From: Thinopyrum elongatum
Taxonomy: Eukaryota; Streptophyta; Magnoliopsida; Poales; Poaceae
Assembly: GCA_011799875.1 (NCBI GenBank)
Contig: CM022300.1
Coordinates: 115,271,201 to 115,335,200, forward strand
Direction of reading: 5' to 3'
DNA length: 64,000 bases
Below the pieces are notes generated by a model, which ran no database searches, was not told where the DNA came from, and saw only the letters and a program-made list of their open reading frames with translations. How positions within the stretch are numbered: the stretch's first letter is position 1; each line of letters starts with the position of its first letter. Of the stretch, positions 44,047 through 53,805 are shown piece after piece. The translations under genes and the position numbers were made by a program.

Positions 44047-45450
44047 TGATACGTCTCCATCGTATCTACTTTTCCAAACTCTTTTGCCCTTGTTTTGGAA
44101 TCTAATTTGCATGATTTGAATGGAACTAACCCGGACTGACGCTGTTTTCAGCAGAATTGCCATGGTGTTATTTTTGTGCAGAAATAAAAGTTCTCGGAAT
44201 GACCTGAAACTTCACAGAGATCATTTTTGGAATTAATAAAAAATATTGGCGAAAGAATCAACAGAAGGGGGCCCACACCCTGTCCACAAGGGTGGGGGGC
44301 GTGCCCACCCCCCAGGGCTCGTCGTCCGACCTTATGGGCCCCCTGGACCTCCACCGACCTCAACTCCAACTCCATATATTCATGTTCGGGGAGAAAAAAA
44401 TCAGAGAGAAGGATTCATCATGTTTTACGATACGGAGCCGCCACCACCTCCTGTTCTTCCTCGGGAGACCAGATCTGGAGTCCGTTCGAGGCTCCGGAGA
44501 GGGGAAATCGTCGTCGTCGTCATCATCAACCATCCTCCATCACCAATTTCATGATGCTCACCGCCGTGCGTGAGTAATTCCATCGTAGGCTTGCTGGACG
44601 GTGATGAGTTGAATGAGATTTACCATGTAATCGAGTTAGTTTTGTTAGGGTTTGATCCCTAGTATCCACTATGTTCTAAGATTGATGTTGTTATGACTTT
44701 GCTATGCTTAATGCTTGTCACTAGGGCTCGAGTGCCATGATTTCAGATCTGAACCCTTTATGTTTTCTTGAATATATTTGTGTTCTTGATCCTATCTTGC
44801 AAGTTATAGTCACCTACTACGTGTTATGATCCGGCAACCCCGGAGTGACAATAGTCGGGACCACTCCCGGTGATGACCATAGTTTGAGGAGTTCATGTAT
44901 TCACTAAGTGCTAATGCTTTGGTCCGGTACTCTATTAAAAGGAGGCCTTAATATCCCTTAGTTTCCAATAGGACCCCGCTGCCACGGGAGGGTAGGACAA
45001 AAGATGTCATGCAAGTTCTTTTCCATAAGCACGTATGACTATATTCGGAATACATGCCTACATTATATTGATGAATTGGAGCTAGTTCTGTGTCACCCTA
45101 TTTTATAACTGTTGCATGATGAATGCCATCCGACATAATTAGCCATCATTGATCCATTGCCTACGAGCTTTTCACATATTGATCTTTGCTTTGTTACTTT
45201 TCCGTTGCCACTGTTACGATTGCTACAAAACTGCTACTGTTACTTTTGCTACTGTTACCGTTACTTCCATACTACTTTGCTACTAAAAACTTTGCTGCAT
45301 ATATTAAGTCTTTTAGGTGTGGTTGAATTGACAACTCAACTGCTAATACTTGAGAATATTCTTTGGCTCCCCATGTGTCGAATCAATAAATTTGGGTTGA
45401 ATACTCTACCCTCGAAAACTGTTGTGATCCCCTATACTTGTGGGTTATCA
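44047..45450 (+). repeat. 5' LTR of the Athila-like element
   Basis: 1404 bp, pairing with 52147-53537. It contains the AAGTTCTCGGAATGACCTGA and GTCCACAAGGGTGGGG blocks that recur in modified form at about 48450-48610. A CTCCATATATTCATG box near 44369 may serve as TATA. Confidence 0.92.
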
Positions 45451-45510
45451 AGACCTTTTTCTGGCGCCGTTGCCGGGGAGCATAGCTCTATTCTTTGAGT
45501 TACTTGGGAT

Positions 45511-45972
45511 TTGTATCTGTTGATCACTATGAGGAATTTGAAAGATGAAAGAACCAAGATTTTTCCCTCAACTATGAGGGAAGGTAAGGAACAGCCATCT
45601 AGCTCTGCACTTGATTCACCTTCTGTTCTGAGTAAATTTGCAACACCTACACCTGCTATTGATTCTGATATGTCGCAAGTAATTGATGATGCCACTTCTG
45701 CTATGCATGATGCTTATGATGATACTACTGCTTTGCTTGATGATACTGTGCCACTAGGTGAATTTCTTGATGAACAACTTGCTAGGGCTAGAGATAATGA
45801 AATTATTGAAACTGAAGATTATGATTCTCCCCCTAGATATGAATTGCCTGTTGTACCTGAGGGTTATATTATGGATGAAGAAACTGCTAGACACTTTCTT
45901 GCTTGCAATGATAGAGATGATCTTAAGAAACTGTTAGCTAAGCTGAAAGAAAAATCCTTGAATGAAATATGA
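45511..45972 (+). CDS. Gag N-terminal ORF of the Athila-like element
   Basis: 153 codons starting MRNLKDERTKIFPSTMREGK 60 bp after the LTR. Acidic (DYDSPPRYELPVVPEGYIMD), ending KLLAKLKEKSLNEI. It overlaps the next ORF by 11 nt in another frame. The protein reads on naturally from one to the other, so a small deletion has probably split a single gag frame here; an authentic two-frame arrangement is less likely. It contains no enzymatic motif. Confidence 0.7.
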   Translation: MYLLITMRNLKDERTKIFPSTMREGKEQPSSSALDSPSVLSKFATPTPAIDSDMSQVIDDATSAMHDAYDDTTALLDDTVPLGEFLDEQLARARDNEIIETEDYDSPPRYELPVVPEGYIMDEETARHFLACNDRDDLKKLLAKLKEKSLNEI

Positions 45973-48235
45973 TCCCAATTTTGCTACTTCACCTATCTTT
46001 GTTACTGATAAGGATTATGAATTATCTGCCGATCCTGAGTTAATTACTTTGGTTGAATCTGATCCCTTCTATGGTTATGAATCTGAAACAGTTGTGGCAC
46101 ATCTTACTAAATTGAATGATATAGCCACCCTATTTGCTCATGAGGAAAAAATTCGCTATTACTATATTCTTAAGTTGTTTCCTTTCTCATTAAAGGGTGA
46201 TGCTAAGTTATGGTTTAATTCTCTTACTCCTGGTTGTGTGCGTAGTCCCCAGGATATGATTTATTACTTTTCTCAAAAATATTTCCCTGCTCATAAGAAA
46301 CAAGCTACCTTACAGGAAATATTTAACTTTGTGCAATCTGAAGAAGAGAGTCTGCCACAAGCTTGGGGGAGGTTTCTCCAATTACTTAATGCTTTGCCTG
46401 ATCATCCTCTCAAGAAAAATGAAATACTTGATATCTTTTATAATGGACTAACCGATGCTTCTAGGGACCACCTAGATAGTTATGCTGGTTGTATTTTCAG
46501 GGAACAAACTGTTGAGCAAGCTGAATTGCTATTGAATAATATATTGAGTAATGATAATGATTGGGCACTTCCTGAACCAACTCCAGAGCCAACTCCGAAG
46601 AAAAGGGGTATTCTATTTCTCAGTCCCGAAGATATGCAAGAGGCAAAGAAATCTATGAAAGAAAAAGGTATTAAAGCTGAAGATGTTAAGAATTTACCGC
46701 CTATTGAAGAAATACATGGTCTTGATTACCCGACACAGGTAGTAGAGGTAAACTCTCTCCGTAGATTTGATGAAGGTGATATTCCTCATAATAAGTCTGC
46801 TAGTCAATGCTTGGATGAGTTTGATAATTTTATTGTTAAACAAGAAAACTTCAATGCTTATGTTAGTAGACAATTGAAATGTAACACTTACATGCTTGAC
46901 CACTTGAGTAATTATATGAGTAGAACTGTTAATGATCTTAAGCTTATTAGTAAACATGCTTCCATGGTTACAACTCAAGTAGAACAAGTACTTAAGGCAC
47001 AAGATGATTTGCTTAATGAGTTGAATAGTAAGAACAATGATAATGCTGTTAGGGTTATGACTAGAAGTGGTAAGATGACTCAGGAATCTTTGTATCCTGA
47101 GGGCCATCCTAAGAGAGGTGAGCAAGATTCTCAGAAAATTAATACTGATGCACCGAGTCCCAGTAATAAAAAGAAAAAGAAAACTGATAGGACTTTGCAT
47201 GCTAGTGAACCTACTATAGACACACCTGAGAATCCCAATGATATTTCTATTTCTGATGCTGAGACACAATCTGGTGATGAACATGAACCTAGTGATAATG
47301 TTAATAATGATGTTCGTGTTGATGCTCAACCTAGTAATGATAATGATGTAGAGATTGAACCTGCTGTTGATCTTGATAACCCACAATCAAAGAATCAACG
47401 TTATGATAAGAGAGACTTCGTTGCTAGGAAACATGGTAGAGAAAGAGAACCATGGGTTCAGAAATCCATGCCCTTTCCTCCTAAGCCATCCAAGAAAAAG
47501 GATGATGAGGATTTTGAGCGCTTTGCTGAAATGATTAGACCTATCTTTTTGCGTATGCGTTTAACTGATATGCTTAAAATGCCTCCTTATGCTAAGTATA
47601 TGAAAGATATTGTTACAAATAAAAGAAAGATACCGGAGGCTGAAATTTCCACCATGCTTGCTAATTACACTTTTAAGGGTGGAATACCAAAGAAACTTGG
47701 GGATCCAGGAGTACCAACTATACCATGCTCCATTAAAAGAAACTATGTTAAAATTGCTTTATGTGATCTTGGAGTCGGTGTTAGTGTTATGCCTTTCTCT
47801 TTGTATCGTAGACTTGATTTGAATAAGTTGACACCTACTGAAATCTCTTTGCAAATGGCTGATAAATCAACTGCTATACCCATCGGTATTTGTGAGGATG
47901 TGCCTGTTGTGGTTGCAAACATTACTATCTTAACGGACTTTGTTATTTTTGATATTCCCGAGGATGATAGTATGTCGATCATCCTTGGTAGACCCTTTTT
48001 GAATACTGCAGGGGCTGTTATTGATTGCAACAAAGGCAATGTCACTTTTCATGTTAATGGTAATGAGCATATGGTACACTTTCTGAAGAAACAACCTCAA
48101 GTTCATAGTATCAATTCTATTGGAAAATTTTCAACTATTACTATTGGAGGTTTTGAATTCCCTCTTCCTACTGTCAAAAATAAATATGATATTCTTATTC
48201 TTGGGGACATACATATCCCCGTTGAGGTAACCTAG
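45962..48235 (+). CDS. Gag-protease polyprotein of the Athila-like element (757 aa, open)
   Basis: Begins MKYDPNFATSPIFVTDKDYE. Residues ~40-190 are the retrotransposon gag core: TKLNDIATLFAHEEKIRYYY, FPFSLKGDAKLWFNSLTPGC, YYFSQKYFPAHKKQATLQEI, RDHLDSYAGCIFREQTVEQA. The middle is hydrophilic and Asp/Asn-rich. Residues ~590-720 are an aspartic protease: ALCDLGVGVSVMPFSLYRRL (DLG in place of DTG, as in Athila relatives, here with Gly-Val-Gly after it) and SIILGRPFLNTAGAVIDCNK (ILGR motif). It ends at TAG 48233-48235 with no polymerase downstream. The ORF is long and unbroken, unlike all other retroelement genes here, which fits a recent insertion. Confidence 0.92.
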   Translation: MKYDPNFATSPIFVTDKDYELSADPELITLVESDPFYGYESETVVAHLTKLNDIATLFAHEEKIRYYYILKLFPFSLKGDAKLWFNSLTPGCVRSPQDMIYYFSQKYFPAHKKQATLQEIFNFVQSEEESLPQAWGRFLQLLNALPDHPLKKNEILDIFYNGLTDASRDHLDSYAGCIFREQTVEQAELLLNNILSNDNDWALPEPTPEPTPKKRGILFLSPEDMQEAKKSMKEKGIKAEDVKNLPPIEEIHGLDYPTQVVEVNSLRRFDEGDIPHNKSASQCLDEFDNFIVKQENFNAYVSRQLKCNTYMLDHLSNYMSRTVNDLKLISKHASMVTTQVEQVLKAQDDLLNELNSKNNDNAVRVMTRSGKMTQESLYPEGHPKRGEQDSQKINTDAPSPSNKKKKKTDRTLHASEPTIDTPENPNDISISDAETQSGDEHEPSDNVNNDVRVDAQPSNDNDVEIEPAVDLDNPQSKNQRYDKRDFVARKHGREREPWVQKSMPFPPKPSKKKDDEDFERFAEMIRPIFLRMRLTDMLKMPPYAKYMKDIVTNKRKIPEAEISTMLANYTFKGGIPKKLGDPGVPTIPCSIKRNYVKIALCDLGVGVSVMPFSLYRRLDLNKLTPTEISLQMADKSTAIPIGICEDVPVVVANITILTDFVIFDIPEDDSMSIILGRPFLNTAGAVIDCNKGNVTFHVNGNEHMVHFLKKQPQVHSINSIGKFSTITIGGFEFPLPTVKNKYDILILGDIHIPVEVT

Positions 48236-48417
48236 TGTTATTCAAAAATTCTCCGGTTTCATGTCATTCGTAAGAAGTTTGTTAATAAGACTTGATCAAC
48301 CTTGTTAACGGATTCCTTTTGATGAGCATGAGATGGATGAATCTAGAAGGCACAACTTTCTGTACCTACTTTTTACTTTCTGTTATTTAGAATGAATAAA
48401 GCAAAAATAGTAATTTC

Positions 48418-48720
48418 TATCTGTTTTCTGAATTATCCGTGAAATAAAAAATGTCCCGAAAATAAAAGTTCTCCAAATGCCCTGAAAATTTAATATGATT
48501 TTTTATAGAATATTTGAGAATTTCTGGCACCGAGAACACACCAGGGGGACTCACCACCTGTCCACAAGGACGGAGGGCGCGCCCTACCCCCTGGGCGCAC
48601 CCCCCACCCTTGTGGGTCCCACGTGGCCCCCCTCCACTTATTCCAGCACCCATCCACTTCGTCTTCCTCCAGAAAAATCATCCCGTAGCTCAACCTCGTG
48701 TTCTTGCTCATTTTGCTGCC
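48418..48720 (+). promoter_or_regulatory. LTR-like (U3-type) segment inside the Athila-like element, upstream of the second ORF
   Basis: The order of blocks matches the element's own LTR at about 44180-44380: AATAAAAGTTCTC, then CCTGAAA, an ATnTTTT(T)nTAnAATAT stretch, CACCTGTCCACAAGGACGG with GGCGCGCCC, the GGGTCCCACGTGGCCCCC box, and CTCCACTTATTCCAGC in the TATA-proximal position. It is diverged but collinear, and about 300-320 bp before the ATG at 49022. It probably supplies, or once supplied, an internal promoter. Confidence 0.55.
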
Positions 48721-49021
48721 ATTTTTAATCTCCTTGCTCAAAGCTCGATTCACAAAACTGCTTTGGGGGATTGTTCTTCGGTATGTGACTCCTCTAATGG
48801 TCCAATTAGTTTTTGTTCTAGTGCTTTATTCATTGCAAATTTTTGCTGCTGTGGTGACCCTGTTCTTGAGCTTGCATGTAAAATTTATATGGTCCAAAGT
48901 AGTTTTGATGCATGATATAGCCTCTAGGCACTTGTAGGAGTTGTTGCTATCATTTTTGTTGAGTTTGGTTCACTTTTATTTTGAGTCACTAAAAATTTCA
49001 GAAATTTTCAGAGGAAGAAAA

Positions 49022-50047
49022 ATGTCTAGGAAAATGTACCAAGGTGGTTCTTCAAGGAAGCAAGCACCGAGACTCGCAATACGTGAGCCGGACCTTGAAC
49101 CACCAAGGGAAGCTCAAGTGCGGCCTTGCGAATGCCCGTCGGATGAATTCATGGTTCGTGCAGGCTTCAAGGATGAATTTGATGCGTATGTACGGAATGC
49201 TGACCTTGAGGACTTCGTATCAAATAAGTGCCAACAATACTATTATCTCACCAATTCCTTTGTGCGGAGGTTTGAATTTTCATCTAAGCGCAATACCCAT
49301 ACTGTTTTATTTGATCTTTATGATGAATCATATACCATGGACCTTGAAGATTTTAATACTGCTTGCAAAATCCCACAGTGGGGCCTTCTTAGTGAGCCTC
49401 ACAAATCTGAATACACTGATTTCCTTGCTAGCATAACTGTGGGAGAAACTAGGAATATCACACAAGCTACCATAGGGAGCATTCACTTTCCTGCCATACA
49501 TTATTTTGCTCTCTTTATAGGTAGGTGCGTTAATGGTAAGCATGAGCATAGCCACCTTTGCGTTCTGGATCTTAGTGTCCTAAAGTGTGCGGTGCTAGGT
49601 GATAAGCGTTATAACTTGGGGGCTATTATTGCGAGGAGGCTACATCTTAATGCTAAGGATGGAGATTTTTTGGGTGGGATTTATGCAACTCGTTTAGCTA
49701 ATTATCTTGGTGTACCCATTAGAGGGGATGACATAGAGTTGCCACCTGCTTTTCTTGATTATAATGCTATGGTACGCTATCAGTTTCTTGAGAGGAACGA
49801 GCAGTCCCTCCAGTACCGACTAATTTTTAACAGACGGCGTGCCATCCATATTACCCTTCCTGCTCCTGCCTTCTTTAACTTTCAGGTAAATGGGAGATAT
49901 TTTATAACTAGAGAGGAGGCGAACGAGTATGAGAGGACAGTGGAGGCTGCTCGCCTCCAGGAGGCAGCCCGCCAAGCAGCGGCTGCCGCAGCACAATACG
50001 ACCCCAACTATGACTTTGGATATCATCCGGGCCAGTGGTGGCCTTAG
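49022..50047 (+). CDS. Second ORF of the Athila-like element (ATHILA ORF-1-like protein, 341 aa)
   Basis: I chose the ATG at 49022 (MSRKMYQGGSSRKQAPRLAI); an in-frame ATG at 48941 would add 27 hydrophobic residues (MLLSFLLSLVHFYF). The body has YAVRNADL-like and FVSNKCQQYYYLTNSFVRRF, YTMDLEDFNTACKIPQWG, then GSIHFPAIHYFALFIGRCVN and LGAIIARRLHLNAKDGDFLG. It ends in an Ala/Gln-rich helix (RLQEAARQAAAAAAQYDPNY) and GQWWP. It resembles the plant Athila ORF-1 family by the DF(N/C)-x-CKIP-like motif; no enzymatic motif is seen. It follows the LTR-like segment, so it may be transcribed separately. The position is that of env-like genes in Athila, but no signal peptide or membrane anchor is visible from 49022. 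Confidence 0.75.
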   Translation: MSRKMYQGGSSRKQAPRLAIREPDLEPPREAQVRPCECPSDEFMVRAGFKDEFDAYVRNADLEDFVSNKCQQYYYLTNSFVRRFEFSSKRNTHTVLFDLYDESYTMDLEDFNTACKIPQWGLLSEPHKSEYTDFLASITVGETRNITQATIGSIHFPAIHYFALFIGRCVNGKHEHSHLCVLDLSVLKCAVLGDKRYNLGAIIARRLHLNAKDGDFLGGIYATRLANYLGVPIRGDDIELPPAFLDYNAMVRYQFLERNEQSLQYRLIFNRRRAIHITLPAPAFFNFQVNGRYFITREEANEYERTVEAARLQEAARQAAAAAAQYDPNYDFGYHPGQWWP

Positions 50048-52146
50048 ACCAACTTAGGCCAAAAGCCTAAGCTTGGGGGAGTACGTATTTCTCACCGACA
50101 TTACATTCATGTTCACACACTCATTTTAGTTGTCGGTGTTCATACTTTTTCATTGTATTATCTATGCTAGTTTATTTCTTTTTCTCGCTTTCTTCTTGTG
50201 TGTTTGAAAACCTTTGAGAAAAACAAAAAAAATTAGTTGTAGCTTAGTTTACCTTCCATGCTTAGTTGTAGTATAAAAGAAAACCCAAAAAGATTTTTCC
50301 TTCTTCTTTTACTTGTTGGGAGCTTTCCCATGTAAATAGTTTTTCTCATTCTTGTTTTTCAGAAAAACAAAAACCCCCAAAAACATTTCAGTGTGTTTCT
50401 TTGAAATTATTTTCTTTTCTTTGGGGGTCGAAGGGAGAAGACCACGATAAAAATGTTAAGTGGCTCTCATATGCATTATTGTTGATCTAACAAAGAGCCC
50501 ATATTATATTGTCTTCTCCTTTGAATAATGTTTGCAGATTCCAGCTTAGTCCAATGCACGTGCACTATTATTATTATTCACATCATTCGGTCGTGCAAGT
50601 GAAAGGCAATAATGACGATATATGATGAAATGATTGAGATGAGGAAAAGCTGGTATGAACTCGACCTATCTTGTTTTTGTAAATATGATTAGTTCATCGT
50701 TCTTGATTCAGCCTATTATGAATGAAACATGTTTGCAATGACAATTAGAGATTATAGTTACTCATGCCATGCTTAATTAGCTAGGAGTTTATAATGGTTT
50801 ACCTTGCGTGCCAACATGCTTTTAAAATGGTTGTGATGTAGTATGATAGGATGGTATCCTCCTTTGAATGATTCGAGTGGCTTGACTTGGCACATGTTCA
50901 TGCATGTAGTTGAAACAAGATAAACATAGCCTCCACGATATTCATGTTCATGGTGATTTATATCCTACTCATGCTTGCATTCAATGTTGGTTAATCTCAA
51001 TGCATGTTTATGACTGTTGTCGCTCTCTAGTTGGTCGCTTCCCAGTCTTTTTCTAGCCTTCACTTGTACTAAGCGGGAATACTGTTTGTGCATCCACTTC
51101 CATAAACCCAAAGTTGTTCCATATGAGTCCACCATACCTTCCTATATGCGGTATTTACCTGCCGTTCCAAGTAAATTTGCATGTGCCAAACTCTAAATCT
51201 TCAAATGATAATCTGTTTTTATGCCCGAATCGCTCATGTAGCGACTGGGGGCTGTCAGTATCTTCCATGCTAGGTGGGTTATTCTCACGATGAGTGGGCT
51301 CCGCTCATCATTCACGAGAAAATGGCTGGTAATTGGGATGCCCAGTCCTATGATCAAAAGATCAGAAACAAAATTTCAAATAATTAAACAAAACTCCCCC
51401 AGGAAAGTTGTTGGTATGGACGACACCCGTGAATTCGGCTAGCCATGGAATGTGATTGTTGGTGGAGGGGGAGTAAAAACTTTACCATTCTGTTTGGGAA
51501 CCGCCTATAATGTATGTAGTATGGAAGATACTGAGATCTCTTGGTTGTTATGTTGACAATGAAAGCATACCGCTCAAAATTATAATCATCTCTGTTTCAA
51601 AAGCTTGAGCTCTGGCACCTCTGCAAATCCCTGCTTCCCTCTGCGAAGGGCCTATCTATTTACTTTTATTGCTGAGTCATCATCCTCTTATAAAAAGCAC
51701 CAGTTAGAAAGCACCACTGTCATTTGTATGCATTGTTATTAATTTATATTGAGTATGACTGTGACTGGATCTCTTTTACCATGAATTACAATGTCTAGTC
51801 AGTCCTTGATCTTCAGGGGTGCTCTGCATTTATGTTTTGCAGTCTCAGAAAGGGCTAGCGAGATACCATCTTGTTATATCATATCATGATTGTTTTGAAA
51901 AAGTGTTGTCATCCGAGATTTATTATTATTGCTCGCTAGTTGATTATGCCATTGATATGAGTAAATGTGAGACCTAAATGTTATAGTGAATATGGTTAGT
52001 TGATAATCTTTGCTGAAAACTTGAATGCTGGCTTTACATATTTGCAACAACAAGATCAAACAGAGTTTGTAAAAGTTTTTCTTTATCACTTTCAGTTTGT
52101 CAACTGAATTGCTTGAGGACAAGCAATGGGTTAGGCTTGGGGGAGT
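50048..52146 (+). other. Non-coding 3' internal region of the Athila-like element
   Basis: About 2.1 kb with no protein-like ORF. It contains GAGCTCTGGCACCTCTGCAA near 51609, shared with the minus-strand element at 39833-40500, and AGCAATGGGTTAGGCTTGGG before the LTR. Confidence 0.6.
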
Positions 52147-53537
52147 TGATACGTCTCCATTGTATCTACTTTTCCAAACTCTTTTGCCCTTGTTTTGGAC
52201 TCTAATTTGCATGATTTGAATGGAACTAACCCGGACTGACGCTGTTTTCAGCAGAATTGCCATGGTGTTATTTTTGTGCAGAAATAAAAGTTCTCGGAAT
52301 GACCTGAAACTTCACGGAGATCATTTTTGGAATTAATAAAAAATATTGGTGAAATAATCAACAGAAGGGGGCCCACACCCTTTCCATAAGGGTGGGGGGC
52401 GCGCCCACCACCCCAGAGCGCGCCGTCCGACCTTATGGGCCCCCTGGACCTCCACCGACCTCAACTCCAACTCCATATATTCACGTTCGGGGAGAAAAAA
52501 AATCAGAGAGAAGGATTTATCGCCTTTTATGGTACGGAGCCGCCGCCACCTCCTGTTCTTCCTCGGAAAACCAGATCTGGAGTCCGTTCGGGGCTCCGGA
52601 GAGGGGAAATCGTCGCCGTCGTCATCATCAACCATCCTCCATCACCAATTTCATGATGCTCACCGCCGTGCGTGAGTAATTCCATCGTAGGCTTGCTGGA
52701 TGGTGATGGGTTGGATGAGATTTACCATGTAATCGAGTTAGTTTTGTTAGGGTTTGATCCCGAGTATCCACTATGTTCTAAGATTGATGTTGCTATGACT
52801 TTGCTATGCTTAATGCTTGTCACTAGGGCCCGAGTGCCATGATTTCAGATCTGAACCCTTTATGTTTTCATGAATATATTTCTATTCTTGATCCTATCTT
52901 GCAAGTTATAGTCACCTACTATGTGTTATGATCCGGCAACCCCGGAGTGACAATAGTCGGGACCACTCCCGGTGATGACCGTAGTTTGAGGAGTTCATGT
53001 ATTCACTAAGTGCTAATGCTTTGGTCCGGTACTCTATTAAAAGGAGGCCTTAATATCCCTTAGTTTCCAATAGGACCCCGCTGCCACGGGATGGTAGGAC
53101 AAAAGATGTCATGCAAGTTATTTTCCATAAGCACGTATGACTATATTCCGAATACATGCCTACATTATATTGATGAATTGGAGCTAGTTCTGTGTCACCC
53201 TATGTTATAACTGTTGCATGATGAATGCCATTCGACATAATTATCCATCATTGATCCATTGTGTACGAGCTTTTCACATATTGATCTTTGCTTTGTTACT
53301 TTTCCGTTGCCACTGTTACGATTGCTACAAAACTGCTACTGTTACCGTTACTTCAATACTACTTTGCTACTAAAAACTTTGCTGCAGATATTAAGTCTTT
53401 CAGGTGTGGTTGAATTGACAACTCAGCTGCTAATACTTGAGAATATTCTTTGGCTCCCCTTGTGTCGAATCAATAAATTTGGGTTGAATACTCTACCCTC
53501 GAAAACTATTGCGATCCCCTATACTTGTGGGTTATCA
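52147..53537 (+). repeat. 3' LTR of the Athila-like element
   Basis: 1391 bp, preceded by the purine tract GGCTTGGGGGAGT. It differs from the 5' LTR by scattered substitutions and a small deletion (TTACTTTTGCTACTG missing near 53340). Confidence 0.92.
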
Positions 53538-53805
53538 TCGGCGGACGGGATGCGGCCGGATCAGTGACCAACGATGAGAGAGAGAGGCCACCGCCGCGTT
53601 GTGTGAGATAGTGTGATGAGAGACAAACCCGACAGGCAGGCTCCATTTTATATGGTGGAGCGGATTTCTTTTTTCTTGATAACAATCATTTTATATTCTG
53701 TACACACCATTGAGGAGTATAACTTCTTTTAAAACTAACACGTCAAGTCGAACTTTGTTCCGTGTACGCATGGTACACGACCCTCCTTCAAGTAAACAAC
53801 CGCTC
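53538..53805 (-). promoter_or_regulatory. Promoter and leader of the gene-like unit at 43769-44029, cut off by the Athila-like element
   Basis: On the minus strand CCACCATATAAAATGG carries a TATA box (53646-53652). It is followed by a C/T-rich leader (GCGGCGGTGGCCTCTCTCTC) running to the insertion point at 53538. The matching coding side begins at 44046 on the other side of the element. Confidence 0.4.

Larger units (their letters stand above)
44047..53537 (+). mobile_element. Athila-like gypsy retrotransposon, non-autonomous, two complete LTRs
   Basis: LTRs lie at 44047-45450 and 52147-53537, both TGATACGTCTCCAT...GGGTTATCA. The flanks TCGAC (44042-44046) and TCGGC (53538-53542) are a target duplication with one transition. 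The primer site TGGCGCCGTTGCCGGGG starts at 45462 and looks complementary to plant tRNA-Asp, as in Athila elements. Order: gag/protease, an internal piece of LTR-like sequence, an extra ORF, a long non-coding 3' region and a GCTTGGGGGAGT purine tract. There is no reverse transcriptase, RNase H or integrase, so it depends on another element. LTR differences are few (a low percentage by eye), so it is younger than the inner gypsy at 9903. Confidence 0.93.

Noticed and set aside
46694..47386. 230-codon ORF on the minus strand
   Set aside because: It is the shadow of the gag-protease ORF in an AT-rich, Asp/Asn-rich part. The protein is Ile/Asn-rich without family features.
48941..49021. Signal peptide on the second Athila-like ORF (MLLSFLLSLVHFYF)
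   Set aside because: The hydrophobic stretch precedes the likely start at 49022 and lies in a T-rich leader. Without comparison to other copies it is not supported as coding.
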